Shown: piece after piece, positions 45,580 through 55,849 of the stretch
How positions within the stretch are numbered: position 1 is the first letter of the stretch
Layout of the letters: every line of letters starts with the position of its first letter
DNA from: Lottia gigantea
Taxonomy: Eukaryota > Mollusca > Gastropoda > Lottiidae
DNA length: 64,000 nt
NCBI RefSeq assembly: GCF_000327385.1
Contig: NW_008707710.1
Span: forward strand, 310,001-374,000
Direction: 5' to 3'
Notes under the pieces: generated by a model
Database searches by the model: none
What the model saw: the letters and a program-made list of their open reading frames with translations, nothing else
Told to the model about the DNA's origin: nothing
Made by a program: the position numbers and the translations under genes

Positions 45580-46030
45580 CAATGAGCAAAACAACATGTT
45601 CTTTTTTTCTTCCACTTCTTTTTCATTTCAAATATTTCAACATTTGACATTTCAGTTTTAAGAGTTAGTTTTTATTTTTTTGTCTTTAAGGAAGAAATAT
45701 CACCCGGCCTCTTTTTTAAACATTTGTAATGAAATAAATCAAATTTTTCAAAAAGCTTCGAAAAACTTTATTGCTTAGATAAAAAAGTGAGAACTAGAAG
45801 AATAAGTGAGAAACCTGTACATATGTTGAAAACAATTGATAGGTAATATATCAAATACTGAATTCTGGACATAACATTTATCTAATTACTTATGACTTAA
45901 AGGCCATGCTTTCCCATTTTCAGGGTTTGATGTGTCTCTTGAATATATGTAAATAGTATAACGGAAAACACAAGGGAATATATTATGGTATGACACACTT
46001 CTTTAATAACCAAGTACATAACGTTTCAAC
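45580..46030. other. Unannotated stretch with family 2 fragment
   Basis: 45901-45962 (AGGCCATGCTTTCCCATTTT, CTTGAATATATGTAAATAGT) after TTAA at 45897-45900 is the left end of MITE family 2. The rest shows nothing. Confidence 0.45.
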
Positions 46031-46035
46031 ACAAA

Positions 46036-46349
46036 GCTTGCGCGTTAACTTGAAGGTCCTGGGTTCAATCAAATCATAGAACTTTCAACCGGGATTCCCC
46101 TTCTCAGTGATGCAGGTAAGAGGGGTTGACATAGAAAAGCTTCTAGTAGTTCAGGTGCACATTAAACCAAGGCCCTGTGTGCTACAGGCTGTACATATTT
46201 AAGATCCCTCGACAGTTGGAAATCGAAAAAAGAGCAGGCTAGTCCTGGCAAAATTTCCCTCATTGCACCCTGCATGGCTTAGTCCATCTTCATTACCCGA
46301 ATCACATGCAGAAAGATAGGAAGTAAAACTCCAATCATTTTATATTTTT
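46036..46349 (+). mobile_element. tRNA-derived SINE, 5'-truncated in the head
   Basis: Begins GCTTGCGCGTTAACTTGAAG, keeps GGTTCAATC, the GTGTGCTACAGGCTGTACA block and AGGAAGTAAAACTCC before a decayed ATTTT tail. Confidence 0.8.
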
Positions 46350-47240
46350 TTAAATACTTTAAACCGAATCATGAAGCCATTAAAACAAGGCTCAAAATTT
46401 CCAAGTTGATGAAGCTATTTCAGATAAAGCTTTAAAGTTAAAAACATTCCAGAGAAACTATGATAATTGTATCCATCCACCCCCAGGCCAAAAATGGGAG
46501 GTTTATTTATGGAAATCTTACCAGATTTTGGGTTATTAAAGCATATTTTTTTAGATAAACAAGTCAGATCTCTTCAAGATAAAAAATATGTTCATTTTGT
46601 TTCAGTTTGGAAAAAATAATAATTTTAACTTCTTTAGCTCTTTTTTTTTTTTTTTTTAAATCTTTTTTAAAACTGTCCATAATCAAAATAAAGCAGGACA
46701 TTATGTTTTAAACAATAATTTTCCTACCTTCAAGAATCCTATTCCATATTATTTAAAGCTTCCCTCCAAATCTAGCTGTTCTCCAATTACACACAACGTT
46801 AAGTTGATATCAAAAATTTATAAGCAATTACATAATACACACTTGCTTAGATGTAAAAATAAGGAGTCGTGCTTGGTGTGCTAGTATTAAATCTATGATT
46901 AGTTACTAACTATTGACTTTATGAATGGGCAGGCTGAAGGCATTTATTCTAATTAGAGCCTGACAATATTTGACAACCTGCTGTGTCGAGAGTGCTTGTA
47001 GAAATACCAGACTTTCTTTTTTAACAACCAACGCAATTAGTTTCTAACTCTAGGCAAATTAAGGACAAATTAAGCTCCGACTTGAAATTCTGTGAGTTAT
47101 TTGATGAAGGATCTTGTCAATTTCTTCCTGATAAGTTTAGAAATAGCACAATTAAATCAAAGATGTGTTTTTAGGTATTTTCCAATCTTTACAATAGGAT
47201 CATTAAATGTTCAGATTTAGATGATTATGAAATACTAGTT
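46350..47240. other. Unannotated stretch
   Basis: Poly-T at 46641-46658. No gene. Confidence 0.35.
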
Positions 47241-47245
47241 CTTAA

Positions 47246-47613
47246 AGATGGATTCCCTTATTTTTATTTATGAAAATGAAAATGCTAATACTTATATGAA
47301 TATAAAGTACAGGTGTTCTAATGGCTTGGAAAAATACCAGTTTGTCTCACATGTCTATAATTAATTTATAATTAGCTTAATTAGAAGATATTTACCAGCA
47401 GAATTCCAATGCTTGACAGATCAAAAGAGGTCAAATTTTCTTTTTTCGTTTATCAAGACTGTACATACATATACATTTATGATTGGTTAAAACTCTTAAT
47501 TATATGTAATAATAACATAATGATATGATTAAGAATACATGATAATTCATTAGAAACACCAATTAATCAAATAGTTTGCTTAATTTGACACTGAAAAATA
47601 AGGAAACCCATCT
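47246..47613. mobile_element. TTAA MITE family 4, longer copy
   Basis: TTAA at 47242-47245 and 47614-47617. Ends AGATGGATTCCCTTATTT and the inverse of AAATAAGGAAACCCATCT. Compared with 27326-27586 it has about 100 extra AT-rich bases (about 47470-47578). Confidence 0.75.
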
Positions 47614-47619
47614 TTAAAT

Positions 47620-48555
47620 AAAAATTCATTCAAATTTACTGTACAATTGTTAATATAATACACAAGCATGTATAACGCGCACCCCTTCCTTACCTCTATA
47701 AAATTGACTGGGAAATATTATAGTAAACCATTATTTGATCTCTAATAAACATAAAAGCATAACCATGAAAAGCAATGAAGAAAGGCAAAATTGTAGATCC
47801 TCGATTCAAAATATATTTCACTGTATATACGGCAAATCTCTTCTGTAAGATCCCTTTTTTGGGTTTAAAACTGCATACACGCAAACATAGGGTATTTTAC
47901 AGGTTATGACTTATCTATCATAATTTCTAAGTCTTTGAAACTTTCAAATGGCTGAAATCAAAGGAAAAAGGGTTAGTGAGGAAACCTGAAAAAAATATAA
48001 ATAAATGCATTAATTTTTTCAGTGACTTGTGTAAGATTTTGGGGTGGGAGAGTTTGATTCTTCCAAAAATGTACAGGCCTATATTGGAACAAATACATCA
48101 TTAAGAAAATAGAATAAGCAGTCAGGAACTGCTGGGATTTTTCTTCTGTTCTGATCTGAAATAAGATAAAATAATAATTCACTTGGGTCCTTTGTCATGT
48201 TGCTTCTTATTTTCTTTATTAATAATCTGTTTATATTGAAAATTCTAACATTTGATCATTCTAACAAAGTGTTGGTCAGTGTCAGTCGAAGAGACAAAAC
48301 AGAATCAATAATCAAACACTATTAGTCCTTCAACTCAAAGATCATTCGAGTTATGACTTTGAAATGCAGGGTTACTTGACACATAGACTTCATTTAGGAA
48401 ATTTTATGGTCATTATAGCGAAATTCTGGACAAATATTACAAATCTATTTCTTGCATCTTGGCTGATTTGTTTGTTTAGGCATATTCAGGCATATAGATT
48501 GTAGCTCATGATGTTGACCTAGATAGTATTGGAGGTATCACATGCAAGCAGACCT
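47620..48555. other. Mostly unannotated stretch with repeat E
   Basis: 48035-48150 (GAGTTTGATTCTTCCAAAAA, CATTAAGAAA, GGAACTGCTG) pairs with 35220-35360. Nothing else recognised. Confidence 0.4.
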
Positions 48556-48558
48556 TGC

Positions 48559-48849
48559 TTATTCTTTTTGAAACACCTGATGGTACTTCTCTTTAGTGGA
48601 GTCCACTACTATCATATTTTTACTCTTTAGCCATGCATAAAACAAGATTTTAATCAATGGAATTGTCTTGCTTGTACAGATTTTTATCTTAGATAATAAC
48701 TTTAGTTCATCTGTACCCAAATTGAGAGTATTCACTCCAAGGACAGTTGAGAATTCTCCAAAGAGTAGTGAACAGGATTTTAGAAGAAAAAAAAATTGAA
48801 CAATGAAAGTAGATCCGATATAAGATACATATAGCCTTTGTTCAATCAA
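48559..48849 (-). CDS. Unidentified protein-like frame, possible exon or relic
   Basis: The minus-strand frame includes STVLGVNTLNLGTDELKLLS, then KIKICTSKTIPLIKILFYAW and LKSKNMIVVDSTKEKYHQ, ending VFQKE. Its second half has a mix of charged and aliphatic residues more protein-like than neighbouring random frames. A pyrimidine-rich tract followed by TTTGGAG could be an acceptor just before STVLG. The upstream hydrophobic part (FIVQFFFLLKS) is probably a translated pyrimidine tract. No family recognised; could be an exon, an old transposase piece, or chance. Confidence 0.22.
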   Translation of the reverse strand: MIEQRLYVSYIGSTFIVQFFFLLKSCSLLFGEFSTVLGVNTLNLGTDELKLLSKIKICTSKTIPLIKILFYAWLKSKNMIVVDSTKEKYHQVFQKE

Positions 48850-48929
48850 ATTCTTACTTCAGGCAAGACTTAACATTTCCATTAGATAGAATATGTAATT
48901 TATACATTGTAGTAGATTAGATCACTAGT

Positions 48930-49150
48930 AGAAATGAGTTTTACTGGTAGATGTTACTTTTCTGCACCTGTTTGGGGCCAATGAGGACTTGAAAGTATCA
49001 TGCAGTGTGCAATGAGAGAAATTTTGCCAGGGCAGTAGCATTATTCTACTCATTTTCCAATTTCCAACTGTTGCTAGCACACTTGGCCCTGGTTTAATGT
49101 CTTGACTGAACATTTCTCTCCAGAAACCAGGTTGAAAAATACAAATTAAC
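48930..49150 (-). mobile_element. tRNA-derived SINE, diverged, merging into a minisatellite
   Basis: GAAATGAGTTTTACTGGTAG, ACTTTTCTGCACCTG, GAGAGAAATTTTGCCAGG and GAAACCAGGTTGAAAAATAC are SINE words in minus orientation. Where the B-box region should come (TTGAACCCTGGACCTTCAGG in other copies) the sequence becomes the 30-bp array. Confidence 0.7.
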
Positions 49151-49530
49151 CCATGCCCTGAATCCTGAACCACTGGGTAAGCATTCCCCTAATCCTGAAC
49201 CACCAGGTAAACACACCCCGATTCCTGAACCACCAGGTAAGCATTCCCCAATTATGAACCACCAGGTAAGCATTCCCCTAATCCTGAACCACCAGGTAAC
49301 CATACCTCAAATACTGAACCACCAGGAAAGCATATCCTGAACCACTGGGTAAGCATACCCCGAATCCTCAACCACCAGGTAAGCATACCCCAAATCCTAA
49401 ACCACCATGTAACCATACCTCAAATCCTGAACCATCGGGTAAACATACCTCAAATCCTGAACCATCAGGTAAGCATATCTCAAATCCTGAACCATCAGGT
49501 AAGCATACCCTTTATCCTGAACCACCAGGT
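49145..49530. repeat. 30-bp minisatellite (AATCCTGAACCACCAGGTAAGCATACCCCA-type unit)
   Basis: About 13 units of AATCCTGAACCACCAGGTAA plus GCATACCCCA. Each contains CAGGTAAG, a consensus splice donor. The first unit overlaps the SINE position where CCTGGACCTTCAGGTTAGCG is expected, suggesting the array arose from it. Open frames through it (NPEPPGKHTP) are interrupted and not called. Confidence 0.85.
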
Positions 49531-49582
49531 AAGCATACAACTGTATCAACCCCTCCCTCAAATGGTGCATCTGTCCCTTTTA

Positions 49583-49743
49583 GTGGCCCTCACACCATAG
49601 CGATGACCAGTTGCATACAGTTGCGAAGAAGTATAACATTAATTAGTTTCATGCAACTAAGTTATGAGCTGAGTTCAAAACTCATGACCACTTTCATTAT
49701 TCACATCAATATGTAACTGGTCATCGCCATGGTATGAGGGTAC
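49583..49743. mobile_element. MITE F, short copy
   Basis: Left CCCTCACACCATAGCGATGA and CCAGTTGCATA; right the inverse reading CCCTCATACCATGGCGATGA and CCAGTTACATA. Terminal inverted repeats of about 32 bases, total about 160. A longer relative lies at 56840-57246. Confidence 0.7.
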
Positions 49744-49749
49744 CTTTAA

Positions 49750-50800
49750 ACATTAGATTAACCAAACGCCAGATTCTTATTTTAATTACTGAGAATGTCT
49801 AGAAAGAAAATAATAAAAAATATCATTTGATTATAAGAAAAGAAAAGAAAAATATAATACAAATGAAATGAAATCTGTTTAAACTTAGGCTAATAAAAAA
49901 CATCTTTCAATATATTCTTGACAACATCAAGTATCATTTTTTACAGTTTGACAGAAAAATATATGGAACATTTAACTATCAGGGTTTCTGAAAAATAAAA
50001 AAAATATATGAAAATATTTACTCATTCATCTCAAGTTTTACTTAACTAAAAACACAAACCAATCTCTCTGAATTTTAACATAAATGTATCAAACCTAAAA
50101 AAAAAATCAATAAAGCCCATCAAGTCTTCTGTTACTTATTGGTTAATTGAAATGGATAAAGTTATTTATACACTTGAAGTATTTTTATTAGTAACAAGAG
50201 ACACATGGTGACAGCAAGTTTCCTCCCGGATCAATTTTACAGTAGATTCAACATAAATTAAAGGGACGTAACTCATTAGACTTCTGACAAATAAATTCAA
50301 GATTTTCATTAACCAAATCGCCTGTTCATCCTATAAAATTGTCTGCAAAAACTTTGATGAGATTCCTTACTGATTAATAAATAAACCAACGATTCAGGTC
50401 ACAAAACAAAACCGAAATCCAAAAAAAACATATTGGCGAAACATTGGTATAAGACGAAGTTGGAAATAGCTTGAAATTGTGAAGATATGCAATCCAATCT
50501 TCCATACAGCGCCTGTGGTTCCTTAAACACCTTATTTTTTTGAACATTTAAAGAAAAAGGCAAGAGACCAGACGGTATACACACCATTGATAAATAAGAT
50601 TTGTGACAGTGGAAGTCCACAGCGGAATCAATCACTACTTTGTGTGTGATGGGAATGCAACTGACATGCATCCATCAATCACAGGAATCACATGCCACCT
50701 ATTGTTCATCAGCAGAATCCCATTCGACATGGCAAATAAAGGAATCCTTTTCTTCAGTGCTTATTTTTTTCTTTTTTACTGCCCCTTTATATTTCAATTT
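49750..50800. other. Unannotated stretch
   Basis: Two opposed open frames overlap at 50399-50965; neither has a recognisable domain apart from the short minus frame listed separately. Confidence 0.35.
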
Positions 50801-50808
50801 TCATCATT

Positions 50809-50940
50809 TTACAATCTGAGGTCTTTACTCTCTTCTTTTTCGATTTGTTCTTTTAGTTTTTCATTAAATGGAACTGTTTTGAGTTCAATTATTTCGTCAG
50901 ATGTTACTAGCTTGTTAGTTTTTTTGTATATTAAACAAAT
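50809..50940 (-). CDS. Short lysine/glutamate-rich frame, possible C-terminal exon
   Basis: A 43-codon minus-strand frame reads TNKLVTSDEIIELKTVPFNE then KLKEQIEKEESKDLRL and stops at TAA (50809-50811). The charged amphipathic pattern looks like a real protein C-terminus with a short helix. No convincing acceptor precedes it (the best is CTAACAAG, with a poor pyrimidine tract), and no adjoining exon was found. The larger plus-strand frame over it is its shadow. Function unknown. Confidence 0.22.
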   Translation of the reverse strand: MCLIYKKTNKLVTSDEIIELKTVPFNEKLKEQIEKEESKDLRL

Positions 50941-51225
50941 TTATTGGATCTGTCACATCATTTGAACATCTGTTTGAAGTTGCTGATGGAGGTTTCTGGT
51001 AAATTTCACAATGGTTATCAGTGTTAGGTTTATTGGTATTATGGTTTTTAGTGTCTATGAACTGCTCTTGTAAAATATGAAGGGTTGGATCATAAAATAA
51101 GGGAGTGACTTTGGTTGTTTCAGTTTCGTAGGTCTCTATTTCAATATTTTAAAGTGTGTGTTTGGGAGAGAGCTCAATATCTTCTTGGTTAGTGTGTCAG
51201 GTTATTATAAATTATGGGGAAAATG

Positions 51226-51580
51226 AAATGAAATGAATTGAGTTTCACATCCTACTTTTCTGCACCATGTGGGCTAATGAAGACAGCGCCATGCAGGGTG
51301 CAATAAGGGAAATTTTGCCAAGACAGCAGCATCTAGACTGCTCTTATTCGATTTCCAGCTGTCGAGGGATCTTTAACGTGCATTGCCTGTAGCAAACGGG
51401 GCCTCCGTTTATGAACGACTAGACGCTTTTTCCATGTCAGCCCCTCTTACCTACATTACTGACAGGGGGAAACCGGGTTGAAAAATCCGAAGGTATTATC
51501 TCGATCTATATTCCTGGATTGAATCCTGGACCTTCAGGCTAGCGAGCAAGCGTCTAACTCACTGAGCCACCGCAGCTCCC
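51226..51580 (-). mobile_element. tRNA-derived SINE, full length, 20-base target duplication
   Basis: Reference copy for the family. On the minus strand: head GGGAGCTGCGGTGGCTCAGT with A box (51558-51569) and B box GGATTCAATCC (51516-51526); body with CTTCGGATTTTTCAACCCGG, CTGTCAGTAATGTAGGTAAG and ACGTTAAAGATCCCTCGACA; 3' end TGCAGAAAAGTAGGATGTGA and an ATTTC tail. Target duplication TATAAATTATGGGGAAAATG (51206-51225) against TATAAATTATAGGGAGAATG (51581-51600), 18 of 20 identical. The internal GATGGGAC segment is shortened. Confidence 0.92.
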
Positions 51581-51822
51581 TATAAATTATAGGGAGAATG
51601 TTTGTTCATTAAAGCAGCAATCAATACCTTTTCAAGAATTTCATCCTCAACTTTTGCTGGTATAGCAGTTGGTGGTCCAGACCCTGCTCCTGGGAAGATT
51701 TGACCGTTAACATGATCCCTGATGGTACTTCGGCTGCCTTTTCTTGAGGATAATTTAACAGCAGTTACAGCCAACTTTTTTTCATCATATTTGCAATTGA
51801 TGTTTTTGCTTTTTGGGGGCAT
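51580..51822 (-). CDS. Pipsqueak-type HTH protein fragment (pogo/CENP-B-like)
   Basis: The minus-strand frame starts MPPKSKNINCKYDEKKLAVT and continues AVKLSSRKGSRSTIRDHVNG, then GSGPPTAIPAKVEDEILEKV. The order K-Y-D-E-KKL-A-AV, a recognition helix S-STIRDHV-G, then GPPT-x-EE-E matches the psq-type DNA-binding domain and hinge seen in pogo/Tigger transposases and CENP-B/Jerky-like host proteins. The frame stops shortly after; the final codons come from the SINE target site (51581-51600) and the TAG ends at the SINE's first base. A donor-like GAAAAG|GTATTG lies at ILEK, so this could be a first coding exon of 60-odd codons. No transposase catalytic part is nearby. It could be a domesticated gene or a transposon fragment. 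Confidence 0.45.
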   Translation of the reverse strand: MPPKSKNINCKYDEKKLAVTAVKLSSRKGSRSTIRDHVNGQIFPGAGSGPPTAIPAKVEDEILEKVLIAALMNKHSPYNL

Positions 51823-51939
51823 TATTAAAGACATAAAAAAATAACACATGAATGATTTCAATTCAAATTCAAGATTGATAAAAAAAAAAAACTAGCAAAA
51901 TATAGTGAAATTTCCATTTACAGTGCTGCAAATGATGTG

Positions 51940-52152
51940 CATAATGCATCCAGTCATTTGGATGGAACAATAAACCCAGGCCCTGTGTTTGTGTGACAGG
52001 CTGCGCATGTTAAGATAGATTGTTGGATTTACCAAAAAAAAGTAGGTTATAATGCTGTCCTAACAAATTTTCCTCATTGCACACTGCATGGCGCAGACTG
52101 TCTTCATTAGTCCAATAGATGCCACAGAATAGAATGAACATAAAACTCCATA
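51940..52152 (+). mobile_element. tRNA-derived SINE, old partial copy
   Basis: CCAGTCATTTGGATGGAACA, GGCCCTGTGTTTGTGTGACA and CTCATTGCACACTGCATGGC are SINE body words; head missing, tail decayed. Confidence 0.7.
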
Positions 52153-52159
52153 CAAATTG

Positions 52160-52685
52160 CCATATAGCATAGAGACTTAAAAGAAAAGTTTATAAAAACT
52201 TACTGCTCTTAAAATGTCATCAGCACCTGAGAGTTATAAACCTTCTCAGATGAATAATTTAGATATAATGTGTTCAGATTCAACAAAAAAATATGGGAAA
52301 AAATTGTGACACACTTTACATAACAAAATTCCATATATCTTTTCATTCTAAACACAGATAAAAACTATAATATAATAGAACATTATTAAATATATCTTAT
52401 ATAGAACTAGATTCCATCTTGATATTTATTTACTGTAATGTTAGTTCTACTGATCACTTGTCATTTATATTAAATTAATGAAACAAAAGACAAGTTGCAG
52501 ATCATATTAGCCAATTCATTATTTCAATAAACAACAGTTGGGATGTTTTGGCACTTCCAAAACGACACTAGTCATCCTCAACTGACACTTCATCCATTAA
52601 CTTTCGTAATTCAGCAGCTTTGATTGTTTATTATATGATAAGTTTACAAGATTCATATTACAATATTTATCTATTCTCAGAAAGG
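52160..52685. other. Unannotated stretch
   Basis: No feature recognised. Confidence 0.35.
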
Positions 52686-52689
52686 TTCT

Positions 52690-53050
52690 TTTGTATAATG
52701 TAAGCAGTCGAAAAAGCGTTCCAACTCTGGCCCACCCCAAGAGGGTGGTCTTGGAACAATAAATTGGCAAAATCTAAATGTTCTGTGAACGCTTTACTGC
52801 GCATGCCTCTCAATCGACCTTCACCTTTTCACGCAGAATTTTGTCATTATTCAGTGAAATTAATTACACCCAGATGTCTTGTACTACATCATGGAGGCTT
52901 AATTTTAACTTCTTCCAGATAACTGTAACGAGAATGCTTTTCATTTACATGACAACTAAAGAACCATTCGTAGACCAGTTGAGTTTACTGTAATCTAATT
53001 GGGCATTATATATTACAGCCGGGTCTGAACCGAAAACAGAACGCTTTATA
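52690..53050. repeat. Dispersed repeat B, inverted copy
   Basis: GGCATGCGCAGTAAAGCG (complement), CTTCACCTTTTCACGCAGAA, TTTTGTCATTATTCAGTG and GTTGAGTTTACTGTAATC match the inverse of 10205-10460. Confidence 0.55.
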
Positions 53051-53054
53051 GTAG

Positions 53055-54070
53055 CCTGGTGTCTAACAGTTCACAGACAGATGTATGCCCACCATTTTAA
53101 TTACAAATGACAATCATAATAGTAGTGTCAACAGTTACTTTCTTGCTGGTAAAAATGCATTTTCTGGCATATTTCCATACACGAATCAAAGCCTTCACTT
53201 GTATTTTGAGTATGTTTTTAATAAACATTTTTTTTAAGGATTATCATTTGTCAGATGTTAGAAAAGGTGAAACAAAAAAACCAGAAAGGGGTTGATCAGG
53301 CTTTTTTCGCCTTACGATAATCATCTGGGTCAAAATGTGGAACACCTACTGTTATGAAGCTTTTCACTGGTTGACATGCTTTGCAACAGAATTGCCCAGA
53401 TGCTAACATTATTGTCAATTATGGCTTTTCTATAATAAAGCGACAAGATTTTTATCCAAGTTGTTGTCATTTTGTCCTGACCACCAGATAGGAATGTTGA
53501 GATATCTTACGTTATGACAGGTGTGGTACCAGGTAGGGTACACTTCTAGACACCTGATACCACTTTTCAGTTTGAAGTACTTGCTCATATACTTCTTCAT
53601 GTGAAAAGTTTATTAGCTGCTTCCAATATTTTGACGGTATGTTGTTTAAATTTCAGGTTTTGTTTTGCAATTCGGATTGTTAGGACCTGATAATTCTTTT
53701 TTGCACTCCTGCTTCTCCAAAACATGTATGGTTTCATTTGCTGTAGGTTATCCGTCTTTCAGTTTATTTCTCATTATCGAAAACCATAAGATAAAGATAT
53801 TAGGTGGATATAGATAAGTTGAAAATCAGATAAGTGATTAGTTTTTGATTAGTGATATAAATCCTTGAGGCACCTAGGCTTTAGGCTTAAGACATAATTT
53901 GTCAATGATATAAAAGGTGTTATTTTGGTTTTCTTTGTGCAGTCATGTTGTAGAAATATATTTGTGTATTGTTTACCATCATTTTGATGTGCTGATTCCC
54001 ACTGGATTAGAAACCTAGTGGGGAAATTTTGAGTTTTCGGTAAGACTTTTTTTTCTTCACAAGATTTCTG
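53055..54070. other. Unannotated stretch
   Basis: Block 53512-53580 (ATGACAGGTGTGGTACCAGG, TAGGGTA) resembles 13210-13280. Nothing else. Confidence 0.35.
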
Positions 54071-54089
54071 TCTTTATTGGTTTGGGAAT

Positions 54090-54404
54090 TCAAATGAAAT
54101 GAATGATGTTTTACGTCCTACTTTTCTGCACCATGTGAGCTAATGAAGGCAGGCAACACCATGCAATGTACAATGAGGGAAATTTTGCCAGGACAGTGGC
54201 ATTAGCCTGCTCTTTTTTGTTTTCCACCTGTCGAGGGATCTTTTAACATACACAACCTGTTGCTGTGTCCCAACCGAACGACTCAACGCCTTTTGCAAGT
54301 CAGCTCCTCTTACCTGCATCACTGACAGGGGAAACCAGGTTGAAAAATCTGATGGCAATATCTTGACCTATGTTTGGAATCGCAAACTAAGCCATCGCGA
54401 CTCC
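54090..54404 (-). mobile_element. tRNA-derived SINE, nearly full length
   Basis: Target duplication CTTTATTGGTTTGGGAAT (54072-54089) against CTTTATTGGTTTGTGGGAAT (from 54405). Head GGGAGTCGCGATGGCTTAGT, body and ATTTC tail present; the stretch around the B box is shortened. Confidence 0.9.
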
Positions 54405-54505
54405 CTTTATTGGTTTGTGGGAATCTTTCTTAAGTATTGATTCGTTGCAGAATGTTCCCCTGTGCTTCTATGTGATCCTCATAACAACATTTTGTCAGTA
54501 CTTAC

Positions 54506-54545
54506 CTAGCTGCCTTTTACGATCTCCATGATTTGTTGTTGTCAT
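54506..54545 (-). CDS. Candidate first coding exon ending at a strong donor
   Basis: On the minus strand an ATG at 54545 opens MTTTNHGDRKRQL and reaches CAGCTAG|GTAAGTACT, a near-perfect splice donor, after 40 bases (one base into the next codon). Upstream sequence has a stop in frame, and other ATGs in other frames that would act as upstream frames. The peptide is too short to identify. It does not join in phase to the 9621-9826 exon, so any shared gene would need further exons. Confidence 0.2.
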
Positions 54546-54784
54546 ATGTCGCTTATTAGACTTACTTTTTCCACAGACTGTTGTCTGTCAGGCATTGTCA
54601 TGTAGTTCACATTACTTGGCATGGTGCAGACCATCTTTAAGTTGATGAAAATGGAAGCAGATTTACACATACCTGTTGTCTTTATACTGCTAATAACTTT
54701 AAAATCTGATGGTTGTCTCCCTTCCATTGAATTTCAGAGTCTATTCATACTAGTGTAGTGATAGGAATCAATAGCTTCTGATAT

Positions 54785-54905
54785 CGGCCATGACATCAGA
54801 ATTCTTAGCTTAGAGGATTCGAACCTAAGCACTGAATTGTCAAGTGGATGACAACGCAACCTGCTACTGTCTGAGCTATTTCACTGCCACATGACAGTGA
54901 TCTAA
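54785..54905 (-). mobile_element. tRNA-like SINE head, second family
   Basis: Minus strand: A box TAGCTCAGACAG (54867-54878) and a perfect B box GGTTCGAATCC (54815-54825), in a tRNA-like stretch AAATAGCTCAGACAGTAGCA. Box spacing is about 41 bases. It lacks cloverleaf pairing and a neat 3' end, so it is a SINE relic and not a tRNA gene. Confidence 0.5.
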
Positions 54906-54944
54906 CCTAGTGCCATCTTCACAATGTACTTATACATATACCTT

Positions 54945-55232
54945 GACTGTAAAAGCCTATTTGCTTGTATCAATCATAGAAGTTGGTAAATGCAGTGAAT
55001 TGATTGGATTGTACGCCACAAATACAGAAAATAAGAGCTATTGATAGAAAGGCTGTAAACATTATAGCTTTGTGTTTACAGACTTTCTGTCAAAGCCTAT
55101 GATTGGCTGTATTCGCAAACATACAATCCAATCAAACTGCTTCATTTACAAATTTCTATGACACAAGAATGGTGACTATTACAGTCAAAGTATAAGCCAC
55201 AATTCGTAATAGCTTGACATGGTGACTATGAC
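54945..55232. repeat. Foldback repeat A
   Basis: Left arm TTGATTGGATTGTACGCC, right arm ACATACAATCCAATCAAACT; CTTTCTGTCAAAGCC against GATAGAAAGGC; the centre is near 55070 (GTAAACATTATAGC). An older copy lies at 2346-2640. Class unknown. Confidence 0.6.
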
Positions 55233-55234
55233 CC

Positions 55235-55685
55235 AGTGTTAGAGGGAAGAATTGACTTCTGCATATTTTAAAAGTTGTTAAGCTTTCACAGGAAGGATAT
55301 AAGATAGTTGTTGAAAGCTGACACCAGGCTGTGAATTTGGGTGGAAAAAGAATTGTCTTAATAAATCATATTATTTTTAAAAGTCTCTCTTCTTCCAAAG
55401 TGGCAGGCATTTATGAATAATTTCTGTCAAAAGTTTCAGCGTATGATGCCTGCTAATCTTTGTGTTCTGATAAACTTACACAAGTTAGTGGTTTTCTGTT
55501 TTTATTAGACAGTCAACTGTTTTATTTTTGACAGCGTGGAAGATAAAATAATTCTAAGAATAATGTGTTTGAGATAATTGTGAAATTTATAACTTCATAA
55601 AGTAGATAAGACGGTATGAAAACTGTCTTAATTGAGGCAGTGGGATAATCAAATCAGTAATTGTTAGATGGATGATTTCAGGTCT
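55235..55685. other. Unannotated stretch
   Basis: No feature recognised. Confidence 0.3.
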
Positions 55686-55689
55686 GTAA

Positions 55690-55845
55690 TGGGGGTTGAA
55701 CGTTAACAATGCACTCTTCGAAACACTGGTTGTGGATTCAAAATTTGTTCACACCTTGAGGGGAGTTCGAACCCACAACACCTTATGGACTAGCAGACCA
55801 CAATGAGGGAAGGCTACCAACTGAGCTGTTTCATCACAAAGTGAT
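55690..55845 (-). mobile_element. tRNA-like SINE head, second family, another copy
   Basis: Minus strand: A box CAGCTCAGTTGG (55817-55828) and B box GGGTTCGAACTCC (55762-55774), about 42 bases apart. Context GAAACAGCTCAGTTGGTAGC resembles the 54.8 kb copy. Not a complete tRNA fold. Confidence 0.5.
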
Positions 55846-55849
55846 TGGT

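Noticed and set aside
50603-50965. 120-codon plus-strand frame with hydrophobic stretches
   Set aside because: It overlaps the charged minus-strand frame and consists mainly of T-rich sequence; no signal or domain recognised.
54140-54358. 72-codon minus-strand frame
   Set aside because: It is a translation of the SINE at 54090-54404.
54785-54905. tRNA gene
   Set aside because: A and B boxes are present, but the flanks do not form a cloverleaf and there is no clear terminator; a SINE head fits better.
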